In this document: piece after piece, positions 63,596 to 64,000 of the stretch | Numbering within the stretch: position 1 is the first letter of the stretch | Layout of the letters: every line of letters starts with the position of its first letter | NCBI RefSeq assembly: GCF_000964795.1 | Contig: NZ_LANX01000001.1 | Span: 682,001 to 746,000 of the forward strand | Direction: 5' to 3' | DNA from: Candidatus Neoehrlichia procyonis str. RAC413 | GTDB taxonomy: Bacteria; Pseudomonadota; Alphaproteobacteria; Rickettsiales; Anaplasmataceae | DNA: 64,000 nt | Made by a program: the position numbers and the translations under genes | The notes under the pieces: model-generated | Databases searched by the model: none | Seen by the model: the letters and a program-made list of their open reading frames with translations, nothing else | What the model was told of the DNA's origin: nothing

Positions 63596-64000
63596 TTACC
63601 AATCAATATAAATATCTCTTTCTTTTATTACACTAAGTGCAACATAAGAGATAACAGCCCAAAACATTACATACAATGCTGGAGCAATCTTAATGTCTGT
63701 AATACGTATTAACCATGTACATACCAGCGGTGCCATACCTCCTGCAATTGCTGAAGAAATATTTCTTGCCAATCCAAAGCCCGTATACCTAACATTTGTA
63801 GGGAACAACTCAGACATCGCTGCACTTGAAGGGCCAAGTGTTGCAGCAAAAGGTACAGTAAATAATATATATCCAATCACTATATATATATAACTACCTT
63901 GATTTAATGTCCAAAATACAGGAATACTAACACAAAATAACCCTATTGATGCTATCATCATAATTTTTCTTTTTCCAATAAAATCAGATATTGCTCCAAA
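63596..64000 (-). CDS. MFS transporter, C-terminal part (gene continues past window edge)
   Basis: The frame remains open to base 64000, so the start lies outside the window. The 135 visible residues begin FGAISDFIGKRKIMMIASIG, the cytoplasmic loop signature (GxxsDxxGrrk) repeated in the second half of MFS proteins, followed by four membrane helices including VPFAATLGPSSAAMSELFPTNVRYTGFGLARNIS. The ELFPTNVRYTGFGLARN motif is typical of the metabolite:H+ symporter (ProP/KgtP-like) subfamily. The substrate is not identifiable. Confidence 0.88.
   Translation of the reverse strand, partial: FGAISDFIGKRKIMMIASIGLFCVSIPVFWTLNQGSYIYIVIGYILFTVPFAATLGPSSAAMSELFPTNVRYTGFGLARNISSAIAGGMAPLVCTWLIRITDIKIAPALYVMFWAVISYVALSVIKERDIYIDW

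Overview
The window looks like a chromosome segment of an obligate intracellular alphaproteobacterium of the Anaplasmataceae, most likely Ehrlichia; E. canis is my best guess. The evidence is very low GC, a low coding density with many 0.3-2 kb AT-rich intergenic gaps, a 23S-5S rRNA pair with no 16S beside it, a stand-alone virB9 paralogue, and alphaproteobacterial markers (TrcR/DUF1013, Tim44-like, NDUFS4-like). Four intergenic poly-C runs of 10-11 bases match the variable poly(G-C) tracts I recall being reported for E. canis. The species call is inference; the genus call is firmer.

Layout. 0.7-8.3 kb: mpg, then on the minus strand pyrH-frr-uppS-cdsA in the classical order, a large AsmA/YhdP-like protein and rnhA. 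8.3-10.4 kb: a 2.1 kb gap. 10.4-15 kb: an M23 peptidase whose 5' end carries a 43-bp duplication, a nitronate monooxygenase-like gene and ribE, followed by a three-copy tandem repeat of about 180 bp. 16-19.5 kb: mfd. 19.5-22.3 kb: a gap holding a poly-C run and an apparent frameshifted gene remnant, then a small Tyr/Ser/Asn-rich orphan ORF. 22.3-28 kb: M16 protease, DsbA-like protein, secB, Tim44-like protein and an MFS transporter with an eroded copy of its own 3' end downstream. 28-33.6 kb: fabD-tmk, rpmE-nadK and guaB. 33.9-36.9 kb: 5S and 23S rRNA on the minus strand. 37-44.6 kb: alpha/beta hydrolase, pdhA, virB9-2, trxA, mtaB, xseB, NDUFS4-like gene and an AEC transporter. 45-51.3 kb: surA-like/rsmD, tRNA-His, gltX, a DUF2628-like gene, thiG and thiS. 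51.4-54.6 kb: a 617-aa orphan protein ending in 300-bp repeats that continue, broken, past its stop. 54.6-64 kb: nfu, a Tim14-like J-protein, rho, trcR, rpmI-rplT-pheS-SDR, glmU, a short UPF0434 gene and a truncated MFS transporter at the window edge.

Most genes are housekeeping: translation, DNA repair, nucleotide and cofactor synthesis, envelope biogenesis and redox folding. No insertion sequence, phage, CRISPR array or coherent new multigene system is visible. The parts most worth a second look are the two orphan proteins (140 aa and 617 aa), the tandem and partial duplications in intergenic DNA, the poly-C runs and the stand-alone virB9. Several starts were moved from the longest reading frame to an internal ATG, supported by family alignment or a Shine-Dalgarno site.
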